A stretch of 64,000 bases of DNA from Candidatus Binataceae bacterium (GCA_035294265.1 DATGLK010000025.1:59666-123665), one strand, 5' to 3'; counted from the stretch's first letter, positions 8,820 to 18,113 are shown. The notes: generated by a model from the letters alone, not told the origin. Program-made: numbers and translations.

Positions 8820-9116
8820 GCCTGTCGGCGACAAACGTGGGTTTGCGCGAACGACTTCGGAGCCCAACTCGCTCGCTTTGCTCCAGACTTTTCAAGGTTG
8901 ATAGCCGTGCCCCCGGAGATTTGCGCAGCACCGCTGGGTGTCGCGAGCCCCGTCGTCGCCGCCAAGAAAAAGTTCAGGGGCAAAGAGAAGTGGCGTTTGG
9001 CCGACAGCACGACGTCGCGGCGGGAACTACTCCCCGTGGGTGAACGCTTCTCCAGCGGCCTTTGCGATTCTGTCAATTTCGCCGGGCGGCCGGCGAGTGA
9101 CCGAAAAGCCGCGGAG

Positions 9117-11285
9117 CTAATCCGGTGTCGACAGCGAGGGCGCGAAGAATTGTGGCGTCAGGTAGCCTGTGATGCCGTTGATGCGGCCGGAGCTGACAAA
9201 AATCTCGCCGTCGCGCGGATCGAGCGCCAATCCGCCCGGTTCGATGATCTGGGTATCGGCGCCGCGGATGATCCCGCGGGGCGCCACGTCCCCGTTGTCG
9301 GTCTCCTTCCAGATCCCGATAAAGCCCAGCGGCCCGGGTGCGAATTCCGAAATCGGCCCCTTGCATCCGGGCATCGGGGCATGGCCGCCCGGATCGTAAG
9401 GCATCCGGTAGGCGGAGTTGAGCGCGGTGGCGTAAATGATGCCGTGCCAGGCCTGCACGTGCCAAACGCCCAATAGCCCCGTGGTTGGGCCGCTGATAAC
9501 GCGCAGCGGCGCGACGTCGCCGTTGTCGGTGCGCTTGAAGATGTACAGCCCACCGTGATAATGCGCGTCGCGGGCAGCCGCGATCACCAGATTGGTTTGC
9601 GGATCGACCGCCACTCCCGCCGGCAATCGCATGCCGGTGCGGGCGCTGGAGATGACGCGAAGGGGCGCCACGTCACCGTTGCCGAACAGTGGGTAGGCGG
9701 CCAGCCGCGCGCCGCCGAAATCGGCGATCCAGACTTCGTTATGCACCGGATCCACCGTCACTTGCAGCGGTTGATGAATTCCGGTGTGCGGTCCTTGAAT
9801 CACCCGCAACGGCGGGATGTTGCCGTTGGCTCCGCCGCGAAAGAAGACCAACGAGCCAGCCAGCGGTTCGGCCGCGATGATCAGGTCGTGAATCGGATCG
9901 TAGGCGATCCCATGAGCGACGCGGGTGAGTTTGGTGCGCTGTCCTTCGATCGCGCGGGCTGCGTTGAGATTTCCACTTGCCACCCGGGCAAAGGCCGCGA
10001 TACGCGGATCGGTCACTCAATTGGGCACCAGGATTTCATCGCGCCGCGAATCGTAGGCAAGCGCCATCGGATTGCCAAAGTCGGTATGGCCGGCGTCCGC
10101 CGGGGCGTTGCGAATAACTCGGCTTGGGGAGACGTCACCGGTTGCGGTGCGGGGGAAAATCTCCGCAGTGTGGCCGAAGTTGGCCACCCACAGCTCGTCG
10201 CGCGCGGGGTCGTAAGCTACCCCCATCGGATGGTCGATCAAACTGCGCGCCCCGCCCAGTACTCGAATCGGTGCGACGTTACCCACGCCGGTACGGGCGA
10301 AGACCAGGACATTATTGCCCACCGTGTTGGCCACGAAGATCTCGTCGTGACGATTGTCAACCGCGATCGCGCTGGGCCAGTTGAGCTGGGTCAGGTTGCC
10401 TTGGATCATCCGTCGTGGCGGGACGTTGCCCTTGGCGTCGTCGGCGTAAACCGTGATCGAAGGCGGATAATAACGGCCGCCGCGATTGTCGTCGGGGTCC
10501 CAGTTGCCGCGGTTCCAGTTGCCGTGGTTGACTGTATAGATCTCGCCGTTCTTCTCCTCCCAGAAGATTCCGTGGGGGTCGGCCAGCTTGGTGCGTTCGC
10601 CGCGGATGGAGCGCAGCGGCGGATCGACCTGGGTGGCGTCGAGCCGATAAAATATGATCTGCGGGGTGTGCTCGATCGAGATTGCGAGTTGGCGATACTT
10701 TTGGCTTACCGCCAGTCCATAGGCGCCGTGCGGAATCGCCAGTACCTGGGCGGGGTAGTTACCCTCGGCCGTATAGGGAAAGCGCGCGATATCATCGCCA
10801 TAGTCGTTTTCCGCGACATAGAATTCGTGCCGAACCGGATCGATCCCCACCCCAGTCGCGAACGATAGCCAGGTCGCCGGCCCTTTGATCCAAGCGCGGT
10901 AGCGCGTGGGCATGCGATCGGCGGGATCGGCCTTGACCCCGAGGGGATAGACTAGTGCGCTCTTGAGATTGGTGTCGCTTAAGACCGCTAGGCCGTTCTT
11001 GGGGTCGATCGCGATGCTGTTGAACTCAGGATAGGGATCGGCCAACTCCATGCAGGGCTGGATCGGACCGCCGGGGATGCTATCGACGATCTTTTGAAAT
11101 TTGGCCGATTCCACCGGCGCCGCGATCTGTGGGATGGCGGGAACCTTGGCGCCCAATTGGAGCTGCTCGGCGGCCGGCGCCGTTTGTCCCATGGCAAGAC
11201 CATTCCAGCGCAAGTGGCACATCGTGACCGCTAGGTATCCGATCGCGGCCAGGGAACAGGCTACAGCCAAGCGGGGCTTGCTCAT
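9117..11285 (-). CDS. Exported beta-propeller protein with in-frame TGA (candidate selenoprotein, paralog 1)
   Basis: Read through a single in-frame TGA at 10019-10017, this gene encodes 722 residues with selenocysteine at position 423. Ordinary gene calling would give two genes, 10017-11285 (422 aa) and 9117-10016 (299 aa, GTG directly after TGA). Residues 1-33 are a signal peptide/anchor; SD AGGGAGA precedes the ATG. The rest is NHL/YVTN-like propeller blades (DEIFVANTVGNNVLVFAR, DELWVANFGHTAEIF), and one blade spans the TGA: DEILVPN-U-VTDPRIAAFAR. Conserved cysteines lie at 78 (IQPCMEL) and 641 (MPGCKG). The hairpin 24 nt after the TGA fits a SECIS element. It follows the LLM and MFS genes on the same strand. 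Function unknown; exported oxidoreductase or binding protein is possible. Confidence 0.8.
9976..9992 (-). promoter_or_regulatory. SECIS-like hairpin 1
   Basis: TTTGCC-CGGGT-GGCAAG: 6-bp stem (outer pair T-G) and 5-nt loop, starting 24 nt after the TGA of the first propeller gene. G occupies loop positions 2-4. This matches bacterial SECIS design, where a short stem-loop with G near the loop start lies within the coding region just after UGA and recruits SelB. Same place and shape as the other two copies. Confidence 0.7.
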
Positions 11286-11367
11286 CGATCCTATCTCCCT
11301 TTCACTTTGCGACGTTTGCAGTCTGTCTATCGCTTTCCACCCCTGGGTTGGCTATCCGAAAATGTCG

Positions 11368-12600
11368 TCAGGGCGCGGCCGAGGCCAGCGCGGGTTGCAG
11401 TTGGTCGCGTCCCTGGGCCGGGCGCACCATCCAGGTGCACAGCGCGGCTAGCAGGCAGTAGGCGACCGCGAGTTGGAAGGCCAGCATGTAGCCGCCGGTG
11501 GCGTCAGCCAGCCGCCCGGTCAACCAGGCCGCGGCCGCGGCGCCCAGTTGTCCGGCGGAGTTGGTCGCGCCGTTGATCGTACCCAGACGGCGAATGCCCA
11601 GGCTCTGGATGATGATCAGCGGGACAGTGGGGCCGGTGGCGCCGAGGGTGGAAGCGTAGAACAGCATGTATACCAGCATGATGGGCGGATACACGGCGGT
11701 GCCCATCAGTCCCATTACCGCTACTCCCAGCAGCAAGCAGTTGACGATCAGCACCCACCTCGGATCGAACCTGTCGGCGGCCCAGCCGGTGATGATAAGT
11801 CCGGCGGGCAGCGATAGATTTTGCAGCCCCAGCAAGGTGGCGGAGCGCTGAGCGCCGAATCCCAGGCTCATTAAATAGGGGACGACGTGGAAGTAAACCG
11901 CGCCCATCACCGCCAGGAACAGGAAATTGAGCAATATCAGCAGCCAGAAAGCCGCGGTGCGCATCGCGGCGCCCAGCTCCAGACCCGGCTCGCTGGTGCG
12001 CGCCTTGGTCACACGCAGTTGCGCGCTCGGTGGCGGACGCAGCAGGATCAAGTCGATACCCAGGCCGAAAACTAGAACCTGCACGCCCACCAGCGCGATC
12101 GACCAGCGCCAGCCGTAACGCAGGGCGAGAAAAGAAAAGAGCGGAGGGTTGTAAAGCAGGCCCAGAGCCAGCCCGCTGAACACGATTCCGATAACCAAGC
12201 CGCGCTGCTCGGCGAACCATTCGCTGACCAGCACGATCGAGGGCAGCATGGTGCCGGCGGCGGCGCCCACTCCGATCAGGCAATAGAGCGCAATCAACTC
12301 ACCTAAACTGCGCGCTTGACTGGCGAGCAGCAAGCCGCCGCCTGCGAGCAGCGCCCCTGCCGCCATCAGCCAGGGGATTCGGACCCGGTCGCACAGCCAT
12401 CCTGCGATCGGCGAGGTCAGCGCGACCATCAGCAAAAAGACAGTCGGGATCCGCGCGACCTGTTCGTGGCTGGCGGCGAACTCCCGGATTAAGGGATGAA
12501 AGAAGACCTCCATGGTTCCGGTGCACGAGGCCCAGAACATGCTTTCGATAAGGAGCAATCCGGCGATTACTGGCCACCCCCGGCGGATTTCCTCGCTCAT
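11368..12600 (-). CDS. MFS transporter
   Basis: A 410-residue major facilitator transporter with 12 helices. It starts SEEIRRGWPVIAGLLLIESM and carries the inter-helix loop AGWLCDRVRIPWL (MFS motif A region) and its C-half repeat ITGWAADRFDPRW. I chose the ATG at 12600 with GGGGGATTGGGG upstream; a start at 12618 is also possible. It sits between luciferase-like monooxygenase 1 (62-bp gap) and selenopropeller 1 (82-bp gap), so the three probably form one operon. Substrate unknown; it could import the monooxygenase substrate or export its product. Confidence 0.85.
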   Translation of the reverse strand: MSEEIRRGWPVIAGLLLIESMFWASCTGTMEVFFHPLIREFAASHEQVARIPTVFLLMVALTSPIAGWLCDRVRIPWLMAAGALLAGGGLLLASQARSLGELIALYCLIGVGAAAGTMLPSIVLVSEWFAEQRGLVIGIVFSGLALGLLYNPPLFSFLALRYGWRWSIALVGVQVLVFGLGIDLILLRPPPSAQLRVTKARTSEPGLELGAAMRTAAFWLLILLNFLFLAVMGAVYFHVVPYLMSLGFGAQRSATLLGLQNLSLPAGLIITGWAADRFDPRWVLIVNCLLLGVAVMGLMGTAVYPPIMLVYMLFYASTLGATGPTVPLIIIQSLGIRRLGTINGATNSAGQLGAAAAAWLTGRLADATGGYMLAFQLAVAYCLLAALCTWMVRPAQGRDQLQPALASAAP

Positions 12601-12662
12601 CCCCAATCCCCCATGCATAGCGCACCAAACCTTCCCCAGAGATGGCGCACCGCTGGGCGCGG

Positions 12663-13757
12663 CTAGATCGGCTCGAAGCCGCGCAGGTGCGGAATCACTT
12701 CGCTGGCGAACAGCTTTATCGAGCGCATCACGTCGTCTTCCGCCAACGAGCCGAAGTTGAACTCGCACAACAGTACGTTGAACAGTCCCTCGCGGGCCGC
12801 GGCTTTGATTTGCGCGGCCACGGTATCGGGAGCGCCGATGAAATATAGATCGTTTTCCAACAGGTAGTCGGGATTCTGCAGGTTGCGGATAATTTGCGCC
12901 CCGCCTGGCTCGCCGCGTTGCTCGAATAGCCGGGCGATATTGTTCATGTTGGCCTGCGCCGCATCGGGGTTGCCGCCATTGGCGAGAAATTTACGCAAGG
13001 CTTCCAACGCATTGGGCATCGCACGCTCGCGGGCGCGCTGGTCGGTTTCATCGACGTAAACCAGGGTCAAATAGGAAATCCGCGGCTTGCGCGTCCAGCC
13101 TTGCGCGCGCCATCGGCGCAGATACTCGGGATAGCGCCGCGCTGCTTCCTCACGCGGGAAGAAATAAAAATAGCCGGTGTCGATTCCGCGCTGGGCGAGC
13201 ACTTCCAGGGTGCGCGGGTCACGGCTTTGCAGCCAGATCGGCGGATGAGGTCGCTGCACCGGCGGCACCGCCAGACGGACGTTTTTTACCTCGAAAAATT
13301 CCCCTTTGAAGCTGAAGGGTTCGCCGTCGGGGGTTTTAAAGGCGGTTGCGATGAGTTCCAGGGCCTCCAGGGTCACGTCGCGGCGCAGCTCGAAGTCAAC
13401 GCCCCAGGTGGTGAGCAGGCTGGGGACAATACCGGAGACCAGGCCAACGATCAGGCGCCCGCCGATGGCCTGATCCAAAGTAGCGATCTCCTCCAGCAAC
13501 CGGATCGGATGGTGGAGCGGAACCACAAAGCCCATCGGCCCTATCCGCAACCGCCGGGTATTGAACCCCGCTCCCATGCAATAGACGGTGGGTTGCGACA
13601 TCAGGCTTTCGATAGGGTTGAAATGATGCTCGACCGAGAAGCCATAATCGAAGCCGCTGCGGTCCGCTAGTGCCAGCTCGCGCCACAACAGCTCGTAGCG
13701 CTGACCGGCGCTCATGCCGTACTTGTGCCAGCAATGGGAGAAGTGGCCGAACTCCAT
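12663..13757 (-). CDS. Luciferase-like monooxygenase (LLM class)
   Basis: A 364-residue TIM-barrel flavin (FMN or F420) monooxygenase of the bacterial-luciferase family. Typical features are FDYGFSVEHHFNPIESLMSQ near residue 36, RRLRIGPMGFVVPLHHPIRL, the flavin-site segment GGRLIVGLVSGI, and RPHPPIWLQSRDPRTLEVLA. AAGGAGCGCGCAT precedes the ATG. It is first in a likely operon with an MFS transporter and the selenopropeller, and is divergent from the PQQ dehydrogenase. Substrates of such enzymes include alkanesulfonates, nitriloacetate and terpenoids; none can be picked here. Confidence 0.88.
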   Translation of the reverse strand: MEFGHFSHCWHKYGMSAGQRYELLWRELALADRSGFDYGFSVEHHFNPIESLMSQPTVYCMGAGFNTRRLRIGPMGFVVPLHHPIRLLEEIATLDQAIGGRLIVGLVSGIVPSLLTTWGVDFELRRDVTLEALELIATAFKTPDGEPFSFKGEFFEVKNVRLAVPPVQRPHPPIWLQSRDPRTLEVLAQRGIDTGYFYFFPREEAARRYPEYLRRWRAQGWTRKPRISYLTLVYVDETDQRARERAMPNALEALRKFLANGGNPDAAQANMNNIARLFEQRGEPGGAQIIRNLQNPDYLLENDLYFIGAPDTVAAQIKAAAREGLFNVLLCEFNFGSLAEDDVMRSIKLFASEVIPHLRGFEPI

Positions 13758-13962
13758 ATGCGCGCTCCTTTTCGGCCCGGTTCAGCCGAATTGCCCGCGG
13801 TCAAGTGCTCGGTGAATGGCACCGTCATCATAGTCCTATGCCGGGATTTTGCGAGAGCCGCGCCCGGGCGGCCAAGGTTGGAATAAACCGCCAATTAATC
13901 TATGTTTTCAGCCGCGGCGCAGTGGTACGCCGCAATCCCGCGGCCGGATCGGGAGAGACGTC

Positions 13963-15642
13963 ATGAAACCGAGCCTAATTGCAGTACTGCTGGGAGTTTT
14001 GATTCCGGCCGCGGCGCTGGCGCAAAGTGCGCGTGATCTGACCAACGCGGCCGCCAACCCCAGCCAGGTAATTACCTATGGCATGAGCTATAGCGAGCAG
14101 CGCTTCAGCCCACTGACAAAAATCAATCGCGCCAACGTCAAGCGGCTAGTGCCCGCCTGGTCCTACAGCATGGCCAACAACTACGGCGAGGAAGCGCAGC
14201 CGCTGGTTTACCGCGGAGTGATCTATATGACCGACTCCGACAAGACGGTGGCGCTTGGCGCGCTCAGTGGCAGGGAGCTGTGGAAAGTCCCGGTCAATTA
14301 TCCCCCCGAGACCAACCGCCGGGTTTGTTGCGGGATTGTCAATCGAGGCGCCGCGCTTTATCAGGGCAAGCTGTTTCGCACCACTGAGGACGGCCACGTG
14401 GTCGCGCTGGATGCTCGCAGCGGGCGCGAGCTATGGAATGCGGCCTCCAGCAGCGCCGACAATCGAATCGTGATGACCGGCGCGCCGCTGATTGCCGACG
14501 GCGTGGTGATTGTCGGGGTCTCCGGGGCCGAGTACGGCATCCGCGGCTATCTTGACGGTTACGACGCGCAAACCGGCAAGCGACTCTGGCGCCACTATAC
14601 CGTCCCTCTGCCCGACGAACCCGGGGCCAATAGTTGGCCCGATAACGCCGCTCATGCCAGCGGCGGCAGCAGTTGGACCACCGGTTCCTATGACCCCGAG
14701 CTGGGGCTTGTGTACTGGGGAATCGGTAACCCCGCGCCCTGGAACCCGTTGCTGCGCAAAGGGGATGATCTCTACACCGATTCAATCATGGCGCTGCGGC
14801 CGCGAACCGGGCAGATGGTTTGGTACTACCAGACCTCGCCCAACGATCCCTTCGATCACGACGGGGTCAACGCCCTGGTGCTGGCGGATCTGAAGGTCGA
14901 TGGCAAACCGACCAAAGTCGTGATGCAGGCCAGTCGCAACGGCTTCTTTTACGTGCTGGATCGTCGAACCGGCAAATTGTTGGCCGCCAACCCATACGTC
15001 AAGGTAACTTGGGCCGATCGCGTTGATCTGAAGAGCGGGCGTCCGGTGTGGAGCGCAGCCACCCAGTCCGTCATCGACGGCACCGCCCAGATCACCACCT
15101 TTCCCTCGATCAGTGGTGGCACCAACTGGTTTCCCATGTCCTACAGCCCGCTGACGGGACTGGCTTACGTCAATACGCTCAATATTGGCATGCAGTATCA
15201 GCCGCTGCCCCGCGACACCATCCGCAGCTTCAAACCTGACCAGCCCGAGTTTGGCATTCGGTACCATCCCGTGTTCCCCGATCCTAACGCGCGCGGCTAC
15301 CTGAAGGCGATCGAGCCGATGACAGGCAAAGCTCGCTGGCAGACGCCGTTCAAAAGTCCCAACTGGTCGGGTACGTTGGTGACCGCCGGGGGCTTGGTCT
15401 TCACTGGCGAACTGACCGGACAATTTATTGCCGTGGATGCGGCCAGCGGCAAGATCCTGTGGAGCTTTCAAACCCCCTCGGGAATTATCGGCCAGCCGAT
15501 CACCTGGGAGCTGAAGGGAAAGCAGTACGTTACTGTACCCAGCGGAATCGGTGGGGTGTACGTGATGCACACTCCCGATGCGAACCTGAGGCACGTTCCG
15601 CCCGGCGGTACGCTCTGGACTTTCAAGTTGTTCGACGATTGA
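13963..15642 (+). CDS. PQQ-dependent alcohol dehydrogenase, lanthanide-type active site
   Basis: A 559-residue periplasmic quinoprotein alcohol dehydrogenase (eight-bladed propeller). Residues 1-20 are a signal peptide ending AALA. The vicinal disulfide pair is Cys122-Cys123 (RVCCGIVNR); likely metal ligands are Glu190 and Asn266; the catalytic region reads NDPFDHDGVN with Asp298 and Asp300. A second Asp two residues after the catalytic one is the known signature of lanthanide-dependent (XoxF/ExaF-like) enzymes, while calcium enzymes have Ala. Tryptophan-docking-like repeats follow (SGRELWNA, TGKRLWRH). The ATG has GGGAGAGACGTC upstream. A cytochrome c gene follows 2 bp later and probably accepts its electrons. 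The alcohol substrate is unknown. Confidence 0.9.
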   Translation: MKPSLIAVLLGVLIPAAALAQSARDLTNAAANPSQVITYGMSYSEQRFSPLTKINRANVKRLVPAWSYSMANNYGEEAQPLVYRGVIYMTDSDKTVALGALSGRELWKVPVNYPPETNRRVCCGIVNRGAALYQGKLFRTTEDGHVVALDARSGRELWNAASSSADNRIVMTGAPLIADGVVIVGVSGAEYGIRGYLDGYDAQTGKRLWRHYTVPLPDEPGANSWPDNAAHASGGSSWTTGSYDPELGLVYWGIGNPAPWNPLLRKGDDLYTDSIMALRPRTGQMVWYYQTSPNDPFDHDGVNALVLADLKVDGKPTKVVMQASRNGFFYVLDRRTGKLLAANPYVKVTWADRVDLKSGRPVWSAATQSVIDGTAQITTFPSISGGTNWFPMSYSPLTGLAYVNTLNIGMQYQPLPRDTIRSFKPDQPEFGIRYHPVFPDPNARGYLKAIEPMTGKARWQTPFKSPNWSGTLVTAGGLVFTGELTGQFIAVDAASGKILWSFQTPSGIIGQPITWELKGKQYVTVPSGIGGVYVMHTPDANLRHVPPGGTLWTFKLFDD

Positions 15643-15644
15643 AA

Positions 15645-15977
15645 ATGGGCAAAACACGACTGACGATCGTAGTAATGGCGCTAGTGTTTGGCTTGGCGCC
15701 CACACTGGTCTGGGCCGCCGACGGAGCTGCTAACAAGGCCCAGGTCGAGAATGGCGAGCAGGTTTACGAGACCTACTGCGTCAATTGCCATGGTCCGGAG
15801 TTGCAGAATAACACCGGCGTAGCCTTCGATTTGCGCCGCCTGCGCGCCGACGAGCACCAGCGCTTCGTCCATTCGGTGCTCAATGGCAAGAATGCGATGC
15901 CGGCCTGGAAAGGAATCCTGACCAATGACGATCTAAACGCGCTGTGGGCCTATATCCGAGCCAACGCCTATCCCTGA
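15645..15977 (+). CDS. Periplasmic c-type cytochrome
   Basis: A 110-residue single-haem cytochrome c with a cleavable signal (residues 1-25, ending VWAADG). The haem motif is CVNCH at about residues 45-49 and the likely axial Met is in NAMPAWKG near residue 84. The start at 15645 lies 2 bp after the dehydrogenase stop, indicating co-translation. By position and type it should take electrons from the PQQ dehydrogenase and pass them to the respiratory chain. Confidence 0.88.
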   Translation: MGKTRLTIVVMALVFGLAPTLVWAADGAANKAQVENGEQVYETYCVNCHGPELQNNTGVAFDLRRLRADEHQRFVHSVLNGKNAMPAWKGILTNDDLNALWAYIRANAYP

Positions 15978-15989
15978 TACGGCGGGCGG

Positions 15990-16967
15990 TCACGAACCTG
16001 TGCAGGGGCTGACGCTTTCCACCGGATTGGTGGGGTTCTCCTGCCAGTCGAGGTAACTCAGGTAGTACAGCGACACGTTGCTGTAGCCGGCATCGATCAA
16101 AGCGGTGGCGGCCAGAGACGATTTCGCTCCGTCCTGGCAATAAACGATGATCTGCTGATTAGGGTACAGTCCAAAGTTGTCGAAAATTGCCAGTAGCTCG
16201 GGGGGCGAATCCAAGAACGACAGTTGAGGGTTATCCTGTTGCGGCGTCAGTAGATCGGCCACTGGCAGGTTGCGCGCCTCAGGGATGTGCCCGCCGCGGG
16301 TGATCCCAGGCAGCAGCAGGCAGCCATCGTACTCGGCCGGCGTGCGAACATCGATTAGCGCGACGGAGGGATTGCCAAGCGCCGCCGCCACGTCCTGTTG
16401 GAACACCAGATGGATTGGGTTGTTTTGGATATTTACGCTGAAGGTGACCGGCCTCGGTGTCGCCGGTGGCGTGGTCGTTAACAGCCCCTGCTGGATGAGC
16501 GGCAGTAGGGCGTTGTATCCGCCGTTTACGATAAAAGTTTGGCGCACTCCGAAATAGGCCAGCAGAAAGCGCGCCCGCGAGGCGAACTTCATCTCGCCGT
16601 CGTCGTACACGATGGTCTCCTGTGCGCCTGTTATCCCAAGGGCGCCGAACAGGCTGGCCCATCCGCTGTAGTTAGTGAAGGCTCCGCGGGTTTGGCCAAG
16701 GGCGGTGATCGCATCGACGTCGAGCGCGACCGCGTTGTTCACGAAGCCAGGCTGGGAGACTTCCAGCGCGCTTTGCGCCGAGAGTAGCACTATGCCGGGT
16801 TGCCTGAGCGCCGCTGGCAGTTGCTCGGCGGCTATCACGTAGGCGGAAGACAGCGAGGATGGGCTGGAAGTAAAGCCGGAATCGGAGCCGCAACCGATCA
16901 AAAAAAGTATCCAAAGCGGCAGCAGCATCCAGGCGGTTTGTAAGCTAAGCCAGCGTTTGAGCGACAT
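15990..16967 (-). CDS. Tandem rhodanese-domain lipoprotein (sulfurtransferase-like)
   Basis: A 325-residue lipoprotein: signal with lipobox LFLIGC (Cys about 27), then two rhodanese domains. The N-terminal one has Asp in place of the catalytic Cys (TIVYDDGEMKFASRARF), as is normal for the inactive half of thiosulfate:cyanide sulfurtransferases. The C-terminal one keeps the Cys in IIVYCQDGAKSSLAA and the usual ALIDVRTPAEYDG. It would move sulfane sulfur on the periplasmic face. I chose the ATG at 16967 because the signal begins there. It is convergent with the cytochrome gene (13 bp between stops) and follows luciferase-like monooxygenase 2 on the same strand. Confidence 0.85.
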   Translation of the reverse strand: MSLKRWLSLQTAWMLLPLWILFLIGCGSDSGFTSSPSSLSSAYVIAAEQLPAALRQPGIVLLSAQSALEVSQPGFVNNAVALDVDAITALGQTRGAFTNYSGWASLFGALGITGAQETIVYDDGEMKFASRARFLLAYFGVRQTFIVNGGYNALLPLIQQGLLTTTPPATPRPVTFSVNIQNNPIHLVFQQDVAAALGNPSVALIDVRTPAEYDGCLLLPGITRGGHIPEARNLPVADLLTPQQDNPQLSFLDSPPELLAIFDNFGLYPNQQIIVYCQDGAKSSLAATALIDAGYSNVSLYYLSYLDWQENPTNPVESVSPCTGS

Positions 16968-17075
16968 CAGCGAAGGGTGCCAATTAGGTGTGCGCCAAGT
17001 CAACCGGATAAAACACAGGCCCGGCAATCGAAAATCGCGGTGGAAGAATTGCCAGGCGCGCCCCGGTTGTCAGCC

Positions 17076-18113
17076 TCAAACGCGCAACGCGGGCATCACC
17101 CGTGTCGCGAACAGCTCCAGCGAGGCCAGCGATTGGGAGGCATCGAGGCTGCCGAATTTCATGTTGCACATCAGATAGTTGGCCCGGCATTGCTCGAGTT
17201 GCGAGCCAAGTTCACTCGCTACTTGCGTCGGGCTGCCGGCGATAATCGTACCGGCTTGCCGCGCGGTGGGATAATCGTGATTAGTGCGGCGGTCATCGAC
17301 GCCGAAATGGACCCACAGCTTCTGAATGTTGGCGACGTGGGTTTTGTGCGCCGCCGCGGCAATCTCCTCAGCCTCGCGATCGGTAGGCGCGACGTAGATC
17401 AACCGCATGATCGCCGCCTTGCGCGGCCCCGATCCAACTTTTGCGTGATTCGGTTGCTCGAGGGCTTCGCGATATACGGCGATTGCCTGCCGCGCCAAGG
17501 CGGTGGGGCCGATCATGGCTAAGTTCATTCCCTGCTCGGCGGCAAAACGCGCGTTGCGCTCCGCCATTCCCCCGTACCACAGCGGCGGATGCGGGGTTTG
17601 CATTGGGCGCAATTCCAACGGCACCTGCGTGAAGCGAAAATACTCGCCGCGATGGTGCAGCACCGGGTGAGTCAACCCCTTGAGCACCACCTCGAAGGCC
17701 TCGGCGAAAAGCTCCCGGCTCTCCAGTACCGGGGTGCCGAACAGCGCGTGCTCGAAGGGCGAGATGCCACGCCCAACACCCACCTCCAGGCGGCCGGCGC
17801 ACAGATGATCGAGCATGCAGATCTCGTTGATCAACCGCAGCGGGTTGTAGAACGGGAGCAAATAGACCATCGCGCCCAGCCGCAGCCGTCGGGTACGTTG
17901 CGAGGCGGCAGCCAAGAACAAGCTGGGCGAGGGGGTCATCGAAAGCGGCGTGGAATGGTGTTCGGCCAGATGAAAAGCGTAAAAGCCGGCTTGCTCGGCG
18001 CGCGTGAGAAATTCCAGATGTTCGTCGTAAAGTTGGCTCAGAGCGGCGCTTCCGCTGCTGCGCTCGATATGACTGAACAGCGCGAACTGTAGTTCTCGCC
18101 CGTACTCCGCCAT
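17076..18113 (-). CDS. Luciferase-like monooxygenase (LLM class)
   Basis: A 345-residue flavin monooxygenase of the luciferase fold. Marks are LTRAEQAGFYAFHLAEHHST, RRLRLGAMVYLLPFYNPLRL, the flavin-binding AGRLEVGVGRGISPFEHALF and MQTPHPPLWYGGMAERNARF. The ATG has GAGGAGGATTGAGCC upstream. It belongs to the same family as the gene at 12663-13757 but is clearly diverged from it. A lipoprotein rhodanese lies downstream on the same strand, which might point to an organosulfur substrate; that is only a neighbourhood argument. Confidence 0.88.
   Translation of the reverse strand: MAEYGRELQFALFSHIERSSGSAALSQLYDEHLEFLTRAEQAGFYAFHLAEHHSTPLSMTPSPSLFLAAASQRTRRLRLGAMVYLLPFYNPLRLINEICMLDHLCAGRLEVGVGRGISPFEHALFGTPVLESRELFAEAFEVVLKGLTHPVLHHRGEYFRFTQVPLELRPMQTPHPPLWYGGMAERNARFAAEQGMNLAMIGPTALARQAIAVYREALEQPNHAKVGSGPRKAAIMRLIYVAPTDREAEEIAAAAHKTHVANIQKLWVHFGVDDRRTNHDYPTARQAGTIIAGSPTQVASELGSQLEQCRANYLMCNMKFGSLDASQSLASLELFATRVMPALRV

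Noticed and set aside
9478-10868. Long plus-strand reading opposite the propeller genes (and similar ones near 18.9, 19.6 and 42.7 kb)
   Set aside because: Antisense shadows produced by GC-rich codons of the propeller genes; no family text or start signals.
9117-11285. TGA-interrupted propellers as ordinary two-gene operons
   Set aside because: At loci 2 and 3 no start codon or ribosome site follows the TGA, and the downstream parts begin mid-blade. Only locus 1 has a GTG directly after the TGA, so stop-restart is possible there but does not explain the common hairpin.
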